Below, piece by piece: positions 1-8,090 of a stretch of DNA of 64,000 nucleotides. The position numbers were made by a program, and so were the translations under genes. Source of the DNA: Tenacibaculum pacificus (GTDB taxonomy: Bacteria > Bacteroidota > Bacteroidia > Flavobacteriales > Flavobacteriaceae). A model generated the notes under the pieces. The model was given only the letters and a program-made list of their open reading frames with translations. It ran no database searches and was not told where the DNA came from. Every line of letters starts with the position of its first letter. Position 1 is the stretch's first letter. Location of the stretch: positions 405,001 through 469,000 of the forward strand of contig NZ_CP115917.1 in NCBI RefSeq assembly GCF_027941775.1, written 5' to 3'.

Positions 1-375
1 CGATTCTAAATCAGAAGTAATATATTCTAAGTTTTTTTGTTTTCTGAAGATATCTAAAAAGCATTGTTCAGGTGCAATATGAAGTACTTTTAATTTTTTA
101 TCCGAAGAATTATTTGAAGATAAAAAAGTAGTTTCATTTTGTAAATACAACCATAATAAACGATGTCTTTCTAAAGATAGAGTAGAAGGTGAAAGTGCAT
201 TTTCTCTTTGAATTCCGTATCCGTAAGGCAAAAATTTTCTGAATGATTTTCCGTCAATAGGATCGGTAAAAACATCACCTTTTAACCACCATGCAATTAT
301 TGGACTAACCAAATAACTAGCTTTAATTAATAAAGGTCGTGGAATGGTATTTAATATGGATTTGAATATTTTCAA
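1..375 (-). CDS. SAM-dependent methyltransferase, N-terminal part (partial)
   Basis: The reverse strand is open from a TTG at 375 to the window edge, giving 125 codons of the N-terminal part. An in-frame TAG directly precedes the TTG, so no earlier start exists. The protein opens with a basic, hydrophobic segment, then a FTDPIDGKSFRKFLPYGYG stretch and a VLHIAPE motif, which resembles motif I of class I methyltransferases in this Bacteroidetes family. The substrate is unknown. It lies 56 bp downstream of map, behind a hairpin, so it may be only partly co-transcribed with it. The C-terminal catalytic part lies outside the window. Confidence 0.7.
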   Translation of the reverse strand, partial: MKIFKSILNTIPRPLLIKASYLVSPIIAWWLKGDVFTDPIDGKSFRKFLPYGYGIQRENALSPSTLSLERHRLLWLYLQNETTFLSSNNSSDKKLKVLHIAPEQCFLDIFRKQKNLEYITSDLES

Positions 376-391
376 CTAGTAATAAATTAAA

Positions 392-424
392 AAATCAGCC
401 TTTAAAATAAGTAAAGGCTGATTT
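392..424 (-). terminator. Hairpin terminator downstream of map
   Basis: A perfect 13-bp stem (392-404 with 412-424) around a 7-nt loop lies directly after the map stop codon. On the minus strand it is followed by an A/T-rich stretch. It probably ends or attenuates the gpmI-map transcript before the methyltransferase gene. Confidence 0.7.
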
Positions 425-431
425 ATATTTT

Positions 432-1235
432 TTATGCTCTAAATTCGTCTTCTTCGTTAGTTTCAATACCTAACGCTTCGTGCACATATTTAAAGGTAGA
501 AAGTAATTCTGGTTTTCCATTAACAATAGCAACATCATGTTCAAAATGAGCAGAAGGCTTGTTGTCTAAAGTTGTAATTGTCCAACCGTCATCATGTTGT
601 AAAATCTTGTGAGTTCCTAAGTTTGTCATCGGTTCAATGGCAACAACCATTCCTTCAATAAACTTTTTACCACGACCTCTTTGACCGTAATTAGGCATTT
701 CTGGGTCTTCGTGCATTACACGTCCTAAACCATGACCAACTAATTCACGAACTACTCCGTAACCATGTTTTTCAGTAAAGTTTTGAATAGCAAAACCAAC
801 ATCACCAACACGATTTCCTACTTTTAATTCACGAATACCAACGTATAAACTTTCTCTAGTTACGTCTAATAATTTTTGAGTTTCAGCAGCAATTTCACCA
901 ACAGCAAAAGTGTAGGCATGATCTCCGTAAAAACCATTTTTAAGAGCTCCACAATCAATCGAAATAATATCGCCTTCAATTAAAGGAGTTTTGTTAGGGA
1001 TTCCGTGTACTACTTGCGAGTTTGGACTCATACAAAGTGTATTTGGAAAATCATATAATCCTAAAAAACCAGGAATTGCTCCTTCTGCGCGGATAAAATC
1101 TTCAGCAAGTTTATCTAAGTATAAAGTAGAAACTCCAGGTTTTACCTCTTTAGCTAACATTCCTAAAGTTTTTGATACTATTAATGCACTTTCACGCATT
1201 ATTTCTATTTCTTCTCTAGTTTTTGGTTTGATCAT
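432..1235 (-). CDS. map: Type I methionyl aminopeptidase
   Basis: This enzyme removes the initiator methionine from nascent proteins in the cytoplasm. The start is placed at the second in-frame Met (1235), where the conserved MIKPKTREEIE begins. An upstream Met at 1256 would add seven residues that do not look conserved. In the 267-aa protein the pita-bread fold residues are visible: H77 (VVHGIP) and the metal ligands D94 (SIDCG), D105 (GDHAYT), H168 (GHGLGR), E201 (IEP) and E232. The gene lies 65 bp behind gpmI on the same strand and is probably co-transcribed with it. Confidence 0.95.
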   Translation of the reverse strand: MIKPKTREEIEIMRESALIVSKTLGMLAKEVKPGVSTLYLDKLAEDFIRAEGAIPGFLGLYDFPNTLCMSPNSQVVHGIPNKTPLIEGDIISIDCGALKNGFYGDHAYTFAVGEIAAETQKLLDVTRESLYVGIRELKVGNRVGDVGFAIQNFTEKHGYGVVRELVGHGLGRVMHEDPEMPNYGQRGRGKKFIEGMVVAIEPMTNLGTHKILQHDDGWTITTLDNKPSAHFEHDVAIVNGKPELLSTFKYVHEALGIETNEEDEFRA

Positions 1236-1300
1236 TTTAAAAATATTGAAAGGCAAATTTACGGTTATTTTTGATTTTAAAATTCGAAATACTTAAATCT

Positions 1301-2818
1301 TTAAATTAACGAATTTTGTGTCATTTCTTTAGGTTGAGGTACATTCATTAAATGTAAAATAGTTGGTGCAATATCACCTAAAACACCGCTTTTTATATTT
1401 TTTAATTCTTTATCAACCAAAACCATTGGTACAGGGTTTGTGGTGTGAGCTGTATTTGGTGAACCATCAGGATTCATCATTGTTTCACAATTCCCATGAT
1501 CGGCAATTACAATAGTTGTATAATCGTTTTCTAAAGCCGTTGTAATTACATCTTTTACGCAATTATCAACCGTTTCACAAGCTTTTACAGCTGCTTCAAA
1601 AACACCTGTATGACCAACCATATCGCCATTTGCAAAGTTTAAACATACAAAATCAACAGCGCCTTCTTTTAATTCAGGAATAATTGCATCACGAATTTCG
1701 TAAGCGCTCATTTCTGGTTGTAAATCGTACGTTGCTACTTTTGGCGATGGACATAATAAACGTTTTTCACCTTTAAATTCTTGTTCTCTTCCTCCAGAAA
1801 AGAAAAATGTTACGTGTGGATATTTTTCAGTTTCAGCAATTCTAATTTGAGTTTTTCCTGCACTTTCTAAAACTTCACCTAAAGTATTTTCAATATTATT
1901 ACTATTGTAAATTACTTTAATATCTTTAAAAGTTTCATCATAGTTTGTCATGGTAACAAAGTATAATGGTAATTTTTTGGTATTAAGTTCAGGGAAATCT
2001 TTTTGATTCAGAATTTCAGTTAATTCACGACCCCTATCTGTTCTAAAATTAAAAAAGATAACAACATCATCTTCTTTAATAGTTGTTTTAGGCTGATTTT
2101 TTTCATCAACCATAATAATAGGTTTTACGAATTCATCCGTAATATTTTCATCATAACTTTTTTGAATACTTTGGGTCGCATCAGTAGAAAAACTTCCTTT
2201 TCCGTTTACTAAAGCATCGTAAGCTAATTGCACTCTTTCCCAACGATTATCTCTATCCATAGCAAAATAACGACCTGTAATTGTTGCCAATTCACCCGTT
2301 GTTTTTTGCATGTGTTCCTGAATATCGTTGATAAAATATTTTCCAGATTTAGGATCACAATCTCTACCATCAGTAAAAGCGTGTAAAAAAACATTCGATA
2401 AACCAAAATCAGCGGCAGCACTAAGCAATCCTTTTGTATGATTTATATGAGAATGAATTCCGCCATTAGAAACCAATCCTAAAAAGTGAACATTTTTATT
2501 GTTTTTCTTGGCATAATCAAACGCTTTTAATAATTCAGTTTCTTGCGCTAACGTACCTTCATCAACAGCTTTGTTGATTTTTGCAAGATTCTGATATACA
2601 ATTCTACCAGCACCTAAATTCATGTGTCCAACTTCCGAATTTCCCATTTGCCCTTCAGGTAATCCAACATGATTTCCGTCAGTACGTAATTCGGCGTGCG
2701 GAAATTTGTCGTATAAAGAATTTATAAACGGAGTTTTGGCATTGTATATAGCAGATACTTTTGGATCTTGGGTAATTCCCCAGCCGTCAAGTATCATTAA
2801 AATAACTTTTTTGTTCAT
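1301..2818 (-). CDS. gpmI: 2,3-bisphosphoglycerate-independent phosphoglycerate mutase
   Basis: This glycolytic enzyme interconverts 3- and 2-phosphoglycerate using two Mn ions. The start is set at MNKKVILMILDGWG (2818), giving 505 aa, the usual family length. A longer upstream reading to 2878 adds 20 non-conserved residues. Alkaline-phosphatase-superfamily signatures are present: the DGWG metal site near residue 11, the phosphorylated Ser61 in GQMGNSEVGH, FTDGRD, and near the C-terminus IADHGNCE and HTTNPVP. It is the first gene of a gpmI-map unit. A dispersed repeat element lies about 85 bp upstream of its start. Confidence 0.96.
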   Translation of the reverse strand: MNKKVILMILDGWGITQDPKVSAIYNAKTPFINSLYDKFPHAELRTDGNHVGLPEGQMGNSEVGHMNLGAGRIVYQNLAKINKAVDEGTLAQETELLKAFDYAKKNNKNVHFLGLVSNGGIHSHINHTKGLLSAAADFGLSNVFLHAFTDGRDCDPKSGKYFINDIQEHMQKTTGELATITGRYFAMDRDNRWERVQLAYDALVNGKGSFSTDATQSIQKSYDENITDEFVKPIIMVDEKNQPKTTIKEDDVVIFFNFRTDRGRELTEILNQKDFPELNTKKLPLYFVTMTNYDETFKDIKVIYNSNNIENTLGEVLESAGKTQIRIAETEKYPHVTFFFSGGREQEFKGEKRLLCPSPKVATYDLQPEMSAYEIRDAIIPELKEGAVDFVCLNFANGDMVGHTGVFEAAVKACETVDNCVKDVITTALENDYTTIVIADHGNCETMMNPDGSPNTAHTTNPVPMVLVDKELKNIKSGVLGDIAPTILHLMNVPQPKEMTQNSLI

Positions 2819-2903
2819 TTTTGTTGAATTGGACGGTAAAAATAAGAAACATTTTATCGTTTTATAAAAAATAAACAAATGGATTATTTGCTATAAAATT
2901 TTT

Positions 2904-2990
2904 TTGAAGCAATTTCCCGCTTTCCGCACTCGCTTTTTTTTGAAGAAAAATCAAAAAAAGAGCTCAAACAAATGCTTCAATCGGGGCTAG
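2904..2990 (+). repeat. Dispersed intergenic element, copy 1 (87 bp)
   Basis: This is one of four related copies in the window (others at 21211, 34735 and 46315), all in plus orientation. It runs from TTGAAGCAATTTCCCGC to TCGGGGCTAG. The ends form an outer stem (TTGAAGCA with TGCTTCAA). A second stem, CTTTTTTTTGA with TCAAAAAAAG, sits in the middle. This copy lies between the 3' side of the M48 protease gene and the upstream side of gpmI. Its function is unknown; it could be a non-coding RNA, a 3'-end structure or a small mobile element. Confidence 0.85.
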
Positions 2991-3004
2991 GGTTTTGTGC
3001 TAAA

Positions 3005-3037
3005 AAAATGCTTTCAGAAATCATCTAAAAGCATTTT
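3005..3037 (-). terminator. Terminator of the M48 protease gene
   Basis: Arms 3005-3018 and 3024-3037 pair over 14 bp with a 5-nt loop. The single imperfect position is a C-A mismatch on the plus strand but a G-U wobble in minus-strand RNA. That favours the minus-strand transcript, which comes from the M48 gene ending 18 bp away. Confidence 0.7.
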
Positions 3038-3054
3038 GAGTTATTTTTTAATAT

Positions 3055-3828
3055 TTATTTACGATACTTACGAATAGCGCTTTTAATTTTTTCGATTCTA
3101 TTTTCAGGGTCGGGATGTGTACTTTGAAATTCTGGAGTTTTGTTAGGTCCTGCGGCAGCTTTTAAAATTTGCATTACGCCAATTAAACTTTCAGGATTAT
3201 AACCTGCATCAAGCATTAATTTAACGCCAATTTCGTCACTTTCTAATTCGTCACCTCTACCATATTTCACGTTAATAACATTTGCAATTCCTGCCATTCC
3301 TTGTGCGGTACTTGGGTCAAAACCAACAGAAGCACCCGAAAGTAAACCTTGAGTTAAATCTTGTTTTGCCATACGAGCTGCCGAATGTCGCCCGATAACG
3401 TGTCCAATTTCATGACCTAAAACACCTGCTAATTGGTCTTTGTTTTTTAATTTATTGAATAACGCAAAAGTTATAAAAACTTGTCCGCCAGGTAAAGCAA
3501 AAGCATTGATAGTTCTATCATCTCTTAATAAATGAAATTCAAAAGGATATCCAGATTCTCTAGCAATACTATTATCAACTAATTCTTTACCAATTTTATC
3601 AACTAAATCTTGATGTTTTTGGCTAGGATATAAACCTCCGTGTTGCTGTGCCATTTGTGGTGCGCTACTTAAACCGATAGCAATTTCTTGTTTTGGAGAA
3701 ATAGAAATATGTTGTTTTTTACCTGTATAAGGATTTACCTCTGCACTAGAACAGTATTTAAATAAAGCAAAAAGTGCGATAGCAGCACCAATTAAAAGTT
3801 TAACTTTTGCACTTCCGCGATTTTTCAT
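3055..3828 (-). CDS. M48 family zinc metalloprotease
   Basis: The 257-aa protein has an N-terminal hydrophobic segment (about residues 9-25) followed by a Cys, so it is exported and possibly a lipoprotein, although the box is not canonical. The catalytic HEIGH motif lies at H139-E140-H143, and a DELESDE motif around residues 193-199 supplies the third zinc ligand. It resembles periplasmic M48 proteases of the LoiP/YggG type, thought to act in envelope protein quality control. It stands alone, between the repeat/terminator region and a divergent hydroxylase gene. No substrate can be assigned. Confidence 0.88.
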   Translation of the reverse strand: MKNRGSAKVKLLIGAAIALFALFKYCSSAEVNPYTGKKQHISISPKQEIAIGLSSAPQMAQQHGGLYPSQKHQDLVDKIGKELVDNSIARESGYPFEFHLLRDDRTINAFALPGGQVFITFALFNKLKNKDQLAGVLGHEIGHVIGRHSAARMAKQDLTQGLLSGASVGFDPSTAQGMAGIANVINVKYGRGDELESDEIGVKLMLDAGYNPESLIGVMQILKAAAGPNKTPEFQSTHPDPENRIEKIKSAIRKYRK

Positions 3829-3935
3829 AGTCTATTTTTTATTTTTTTTTGATGAAAGTAAAGATACAAAATATATAATTTAATAAATATCAACCATAAA
3901 AAACTTAAATTTACAAAGCAAAAATATATAATAAT

Positions 3936-5684
3936 ATGAATCCTCATTTCGAGTTAAATGAAGTAACTAAAAAGTTACCAAAGCACTTACATAAATTTAT
4001 CGTAAAACAACCATACAACGAATATACCGCACAAAATCAAGCGGTCTGGCGATATGTAATGCGTATGAATGTTAATTATTTAGGTAAAGTTGCTCATTCA
4101 TCATATTTAAAAGGATTAGAAAAAACAGGAATATCAATAAATAACATTCCGTACATGGAAGGAATGAATCGTATTTTAAAAGAAATCGGTTGGTCGGCAG
4201 TTTCGGTTGATGGTTTTATTCCTCCAAATGCTTTTATGGAATTTCAAGCCTATAATGTATTGGTAATTGCCTCGGATATTCGTACCATAAATCATATTGA
4301 ATACACGCCAGCACCAGATATTATTCACGAAGCAGCAGGACACGCTCCAATTATTGCAAATCCTGAATATTCAGAATATTTACGTCGTTTTGGAGAAATA
4401 GGTTCAAAAGCAATTTCATCATCAAAAGATTATGAAATGTATGAAGCAATTCGTTTGTTATCAATTTTAAAAGAAGATCCTAATGCGACTAAAAAATCAA
4501 TAGATGACGCACAAGAAAAGGTAACTTGGTTACAGGATAATATGGGCGAATTATCTGAAATGGCACAAATAAGAAACTTGCATTGGTGGACGGTTGAATA
4601 TGGATTAATCGGAACTCCTGAAAATCCGAAGATATACGGCGCAGGTTTATTATCATCCATAGGAGAAAGCACTTGGTGTATGCAATCGGAAGTTAAAAAA
4701 GTGCCGTATTCAGTTGCCGCAGCTACTCAGAATTTTGATATTACAAAACCACAACCTCAATTATTTGTTACGCCAAATTTTGCTTATTTAAGTTTGGTTT
4801 TAAATGAATTTGCCAACACAATGGCACTTAGAACAGGAGGTTTAAAAGGTGTTCAAAAATTAATCAATTCTAAAAATTTAGGAACTGTCGAATTAAGTAC
4901 AGGAATTCAAATATCAGGAATGTTTACCAATGTTATTGAAGATGAAAAAGGGAATATAGCCTACATACAAACAACAGGAAATACTGCTTTATCAAACAGA
5001 GATAAAGAATTAATTGGTCACGGAATTAGTTATCATGCTGAAGGTTTTGGAAGTCCCGTAGGAAAATTAAAAGGTATTAATTTGCCTATTGAAGATATGA
5101 GTCCACGAGATTTAAAAGCCTATGGAATTTATGAAGGCGAAATAATAAATCTAGAATTTGAAAGTGGTGTAGTTGTTGCAGGTAAAATTATTACAGGAAC
5201 ACGTGATTTAAGAGGTAAAATTTTAATCGTGTCTTTAAAAGATTGTACAGTTACTTATAAGGAACAAATTTTATTTGAACCATCTTGGGGAATTTACGAT
5301 ATGGCAATAGGAAAAGAATTAGTTTCTGCATACTCAGGACCTGCAGATGTTGATTCTTTTGGTGATATGGGGAAAGTATCTGAAACCAAAACACATAAAA
5401 TTCAATATTCGGAAGCTGATAATAAATTATATCAAATGTATGCTGATGTAAGAAAGTGTAGAGAAGAAGATACGGTTAACGAAAAGATGATTGAAACAAT
5501 TTTAAAGATACTTAAAAATGAATATCCAAAGGATTGGTTATTAGTTTTAGAGTTATACGAATTGGCTTTTAAGAATGATTTTTTAATAAAAACAACTCTA
5601 AAAAAATATTTAGAAAGCTTAAAAAGTAACAATGGTTACAAAGCTTTAATAGAAAACGGATTATATTTGCTGTCTGAGAAATAA
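3936..5684 (+). CDS. Biopterin-dependent aromatic amino acid hydroxylase (phenylalanine 4-monooxygenase type)
   Basis: The iron ligands of the family are visible: H131 and H136 in HEAAGH, and E221 in WTVEYGL, the position equivalent to Glu330 of mammalian PAH. It probably converts phenylalanine to tyrosine with a tetrahydropterin cofactor and O2. At 582 aa it is much longer than compact bacterial PhhA (about 260-300 aa). The extra C-terminal half, from about residue 300, is typical of the Bacteroidetes form and has no assigned role. A rhodanese gene overlaps its stop by one base. Pterin synthesis genes (PTPS and folE at 16323-17391, a second folE at 50607) lie in the same window. Confidence 0.9.
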   Translation: MNPHFELNEVTKKLPKHLHKFIVKQPYNEYTAQNQAVWRYVMRMNVNYLGKVAHSSYLKGLEKTGISINNIPYMEGMNRILKEIGWSAVSVDGFIPPNAFMEFQAYNVLVIASDIRTINHIEYTPAPDIIHEAAGHAPIIANPEYSEYLRRFGEIGSKAISSSKDYEMYEAIRLLSILKEDPNATKKSIDDAQEKVTWLQDNMGELSEMAQIRNLHWWTVEYGLIGTPENPKIYGAGLLSSIGESTWCMQSEVKKVPYSVAAATQNFDITKPQPQLFVTPNFAYLSLVLNEFANTMALRTGGLKGVQKLINSKNLGTVELSTGIQISGMFTNVIEDEKGNIAYIQTTGNTALSNRDKELIGHGISYHAEGFGSPVGKLKGINLPIEDMSPRDLKAYGIYEGEIINLEFESGVVVAGKIITGTRDLRGKILIVSLKDCTVTYKEQILFEPSWGIYDMAIGKELVSAYSGPADVDSFGDMGKVSETKTHKIQYSEADNKLYQMYADVRKCREEDTVNEKMIETILKILKNEYPKDWLLVLELYELAFKNDFLIKTTLKKYLESLKSNNGYKALIENGLYLLSEK

Positions 5685-6007
5685 TGCAACAAATGGGATT
5701 ATTTAACTTATTTAAAAAGAAAAACATGAGTAAAGAAATACAAGAGTATTTAGGTAACGAAGCAGTTATTTTAGATGTAAGAACTATAGCAGAGTGGAAT
5801 GAAGGTCACTCAGAAGGAGCAAAACACATTGTTTTAAATTTTATTCCTGAGCAAGTTGAGCAAATTAAAGCAGTGGGAAAACCTGTAATTGCTGTTTGTA
5901 GAAGTGGCGCTAGAAGTGGTCAGGCAACTGATTTTTTAGTAGCACAAGGAATTGATGTAATTAACGGAGGACCTTGGGAAAATGTAGATCAGTATTTAAT
6001 AAAATAA
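5684..6007 (+). CDS. Rhodanese-like domain protein
   Basis: A single-domain rhodanese of 107 aa or slightly less. The LDVRT...EW..GH motif near residues 30-42 and the active-site loop CRSGARS with Cys72 are intact, so sulfurtransferase or persulfide chemistry is possible. The first ATG overlaps the hydroxylase stop (TAATG), indicating translational coupling; Met4 is an alternative start. The pairing with the pterin-dependent hydroxylase has no known functional meaning that I can cite. Confidence 0.85.
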   Translation: MQQMGLFNLFKKKNMSKEIQEYLGNEAVILDVRTIAEWNEGHSEGAKHIVLNFIPEQVEQIKAVGKPVIAVCRSGARSGQATDFLVAQGIDVINGGPWENVDQYLIK

Positions 6008-6042
6008 GTACTGATTTTAAAATTTAATAAAAGGAAATGCTT

Positions 6043-6966
6043 TTAGAAGTGTTTCTTTTTTTGTTCGATATTTTTTAAAAATTTTTGATGTGCTTCTGAT
6101 GTCGGATTAAAAGAACGATGTGTTAACCCTTTTTGTATCGTTGCTACTTTTTGCATGGTTTCTTTGCTTTGTTCAGAAATCCAAACTTCTATAAATTTTT
6201 CCCAAATATAATTGATTGCTGTATTATTTGGATGAATCATATCTTCAGCATAAAAACGATAATCACGTAATTCATCCATCATAATTTCATAAGAAGGAAA
6301 GTAATAAATGTTCTTTTTAGCATCAATAATTGAATGAATCGCACTTAATAAATGCGCTTTACTTTGTTGATTTTCAATAAAACCATCTTTTATATGACGA
6401 ACAGGCGAAACTGTGAAAATAATTGAAATATCAGGATTAACAGATTTTGTTAAAGCAATAATAGCATCTAAACTTTCAGCGATTTCATCAATAGTTAAAA
6501 TTTCTTTTAAAAAATTTTTCTGCGGAATTTTATGGCAATTTGCTACAATAGCATTCGAAGAAATTTTACGATACACCCAAGAAGTGCCAAGTGTAATTAT
6601 TATATGACTCGCATTTTTTAAATGCTTAAATGTTGCCGTATTTGCAGTGTTTAAATTATTTAAAACTTCTTTTTTATCCAAAGAACTTAAACTAGAATGT
6701 GCATTAAAACAATGCCAAGATTCATTGTGATAAAAAATATCTTCTTCTGTATATTTTTTTTGATTAATAGCATCCGTAATTAATTTTTCAATAGCTTTAG
6801 GATGAAATAAAATTCCAAATGGATTTTGTTCTGATTGAAATTTATAAAATGATAATTTATTTCCGATGTTTTCAGAAAAACAAGAACCTAATAAAAGTAA
6901 TTTAGAATTATAATCTATTAAATTATAAGATTGTTTCTTTAAAGGTATTTGTGTTTGAAGCTTCAT
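6043..6966 (-). CDS. GSCFA domain protein
   Basis: The family signature GSCFSENIG lies at about residues 27-35. It resembles the first block of SGNH/GDSL-type hydrolases, with the conserved Ser before Cys. A later DMIHPNN near residue 245 fits the last catalytic block (Asp-x-x-His). This suggests an esterase/acyl hydrolase fold, but the substrate is unknown for the family. At 307 aa its length is normal. No signal peptide is evident. It is convergent with the rhodanese gene and stands alone. Confidence 0.8.
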   Translation of the reverse strand: MKLQTQIPLKKQSYNLIDYNSKLLLLGSCFSENIGNKLSFYKFQSEQNPFGILFHPKAIEKLITDAINQKKYTEEDIFYHNESWHCFNAHSSLSSLDKKEVLNNLNTANTATFKHLKNASHIIITLGTSWVYRKISSNAIVANCHKIPQKNFLKEILTIDEIAESLDAIIALTKSVNPDISIIFTVSPVRHIKDGFIENQQSKAHLLSAIHSIIDAKKNIYYFPSYEIMMDELRDYRFYAEDMIHPNNTAINYIWEKFIEVWISEQSKETMQKVATIQKGLTHRSFNPTSEAHQKFLKNIEQKKKHF

Positions 6967-7045
6967 TTTATAAAAATAATCAGCATCAAAAATAAAGATA
7001 AAAAAGTCAATTTATAAGTCTTTAGATTAATTTGAATGAAAAATG

Positions 7046-7082
7046 TATCTTTGTTTAATAAAAAATAAAATAAATTGAACAA
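7046..7082 (+). promoter_or_regulatory. Promoter of the B12-MerR gene with overlapping dyad
   Basis: A Bacteroidetes-type -7 element, TATCTTTG, lies at 7046-7053. Overlapping it is TTGTTTA (7051-7057), paired 25 bp further on with TGAACAA (7076-7082), one mismatch from the ideal TAAACAA. The same dyad occurs at the crtI promoter and two satellite promoters. Its right arm covers the TTG start codon. A regulator bound here would block its own transcription, so autoregulation is inferred. No good -33 TTTG at the usual distance was found. Confidence 0.5.
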
Positions 7083-7968
7083 TATAAAGAAGTCATTTAC
7101 AATAAAAGACCTTGAAAATATTTCAGGAATTAAAGCACATACTATTCGTATTTGGGAAAAGCGATATAATTTATTATCGCCAGAAAGAACCGATACGAAT
7201 ATTAGGTATTACTCTTCAGAAAATTTATTGAAATTGTTAAATGTTGTTTTGTTAAATAAAAACAATTACAAAATATCTAAAATTTCACAAATGTCTGATA
7301 AGTCTATTTTGTTAGTGGCAAGAGAGTTGGCTTTTAAAACTGCCATAAGTGATGAGGCTATAAATGCTTTGAAAATGTCAATGTTTCAGTTTGATAAGGT
7401 TTTATTTAATAACACCTATAATCAATTATTAAACAAAAAAACATTTAGAGAAATTTTTAAAGATGTTTTTGTGCCTTTTTTAAATCATATAGGATTATTG
7501 TGGCAAACAGATACATTATTACACGCACACGAACATTTTATATCGAATTTAATAGCTCAGAAAATTCAAATTAGTACTGAAAGATTAGAGTATTCAATAA
7601 TAGATTCAGAGGTTATTTATGTGTTGTTTTTACCCGAAAATGAAATTCATGAATTAGGATTAATGTATTTAAATTATGAATTGGTTTTAAGAGGAAATAA
7701 AACCATATATTTAGGACAAAGTTTACCATTAAGTAATTTGAATTATTTTTTTGAAAGTGATACCGAAGTACGATTTATCACCTCATTAACTGTTCAGCCT
7801 TATGACGATAAAATAATGGATTACTTTCAAGAAATAGAGATAGCTTTAAAAGGTAAAAAACATCAATTTATTGCTGTAGGTAATAAAACATCAAAAGTAA
7901 AAGATGTAAATTTTGAAGCAAATATTTCTCTTTATAGTTCTGTTATAGAGTTTTTAAAAGTTTTGTAA
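7075..7968 (+). CDS. MerR-type regulator with cobalamin-binding domain (CarH/LitR-like photoreceptor)
   Basis: The N-terminus (residues 7-75) is a MerR winged helix with the HTIRIWEKRY signature. Residues about 95-170 match the four-helix bundle and 178-297 the Rossmann B12 domain of CarH-type light sensors. The AdoB12 contact pattern of Thermus CarH is preserved in spacing: W143, then E153-H154 (W-x9-E-H), and a probable lower axial ligand H192 in ENEIHELG. Proteins of this class repress carotenoid genes in the dark and release DNA when light breaks the Co-C bond. The start is TTG at 7075; no upstream ATG is usable. It sits directly upstream of the carotenoid operon. Confidence 0.88.
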   Translation: MNNIKKSFTIKDLENISGIKAHTIRIWEKRYNLLSPERTDTNIRYYSSENLLKLLNVVLLNKNNYKISKISQMSDKSILLVARELAFKTAISDEAINALKMSMFQFDKVLFNNTYNQLLNKKTFREIFKDVFVPFLNHIGLLWQTDTLLHAHEHFISNLIAQKIQISTERLEYSIIDSEVIYVLFLPENEIHELGLMYLNYELVLRGNKTIYLGQSLPLSNLNYFFESDTEVRFITSLTVQPYDDKIMDYFQEIEIALKGKKHQFIAVGNKTSKVKDVNFEANISLYSSVIEFLKVL

Positions 7969-7972
7969 ATAA

Positions 7973-8020
7973 TTTTGTTTAACTAATTTTTGTTTTTGTT
8001 AAACAAAAATTGTAATTTTG
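7973..8020 (+). promoter_or_regulatory. Operator/promoter of the carotenoid operon
   Basis: The elements are -33 TTTG at 7989-7992, -7 TAATTTTG at 8013-8020, and a 20-bp spacer. A perfect 11-bp inverted repeat (TTTTGTTTAAC 7973-7983; GTTAAACAAAA 7998-8008) and a nested one (AATTTTTGTTT 7985-7995; AAACAAAAATT 8001-8011) fill the -33/-7 region. That is where a MerR repressor would compete with polymerase. The core TTGTTTA-N18-TAAACAA is shared with three other promoters in the window. The hairpin could instead terminate the regulator gene, but the overlap with the promoter and the shared spacing favour an operator. Confidence 0.7.
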
Positions 8021-8090
8021 AAAGGTCTAATTACTTTATCTCTTAAATAGCATTAGGTAAGTGAATTATTAATCCTTATAAAATATACAA

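Noticed and set aside
991..1296. Plus-strand open frame opposite map
   Set aside because: It lies antisense to a clear map gene, with no domain or start context.
6020..6057. Terminator between the rhodanese and GSCFA genes
   Set aside because: The pairing is imperfect with a bulge, and one arm lies inside the GSCFA coding end; the support is too weak to list.
7973..8011. Hairpin as terminator of the MerR gene only
   Set aside because: It forms a fair stem, but it overlaps a good -33/-7 promoter and has the same arm spacing as three other promoters, where no gene end is nearby. A dual role cannot be excluded.
7969..8090. Cobalamin riboswitch upstream of crtI
   Set aside because: No B12-box-like or long structured leader is visible in the 122-bp gap; B12 sensing is better explained by the MerR protein.
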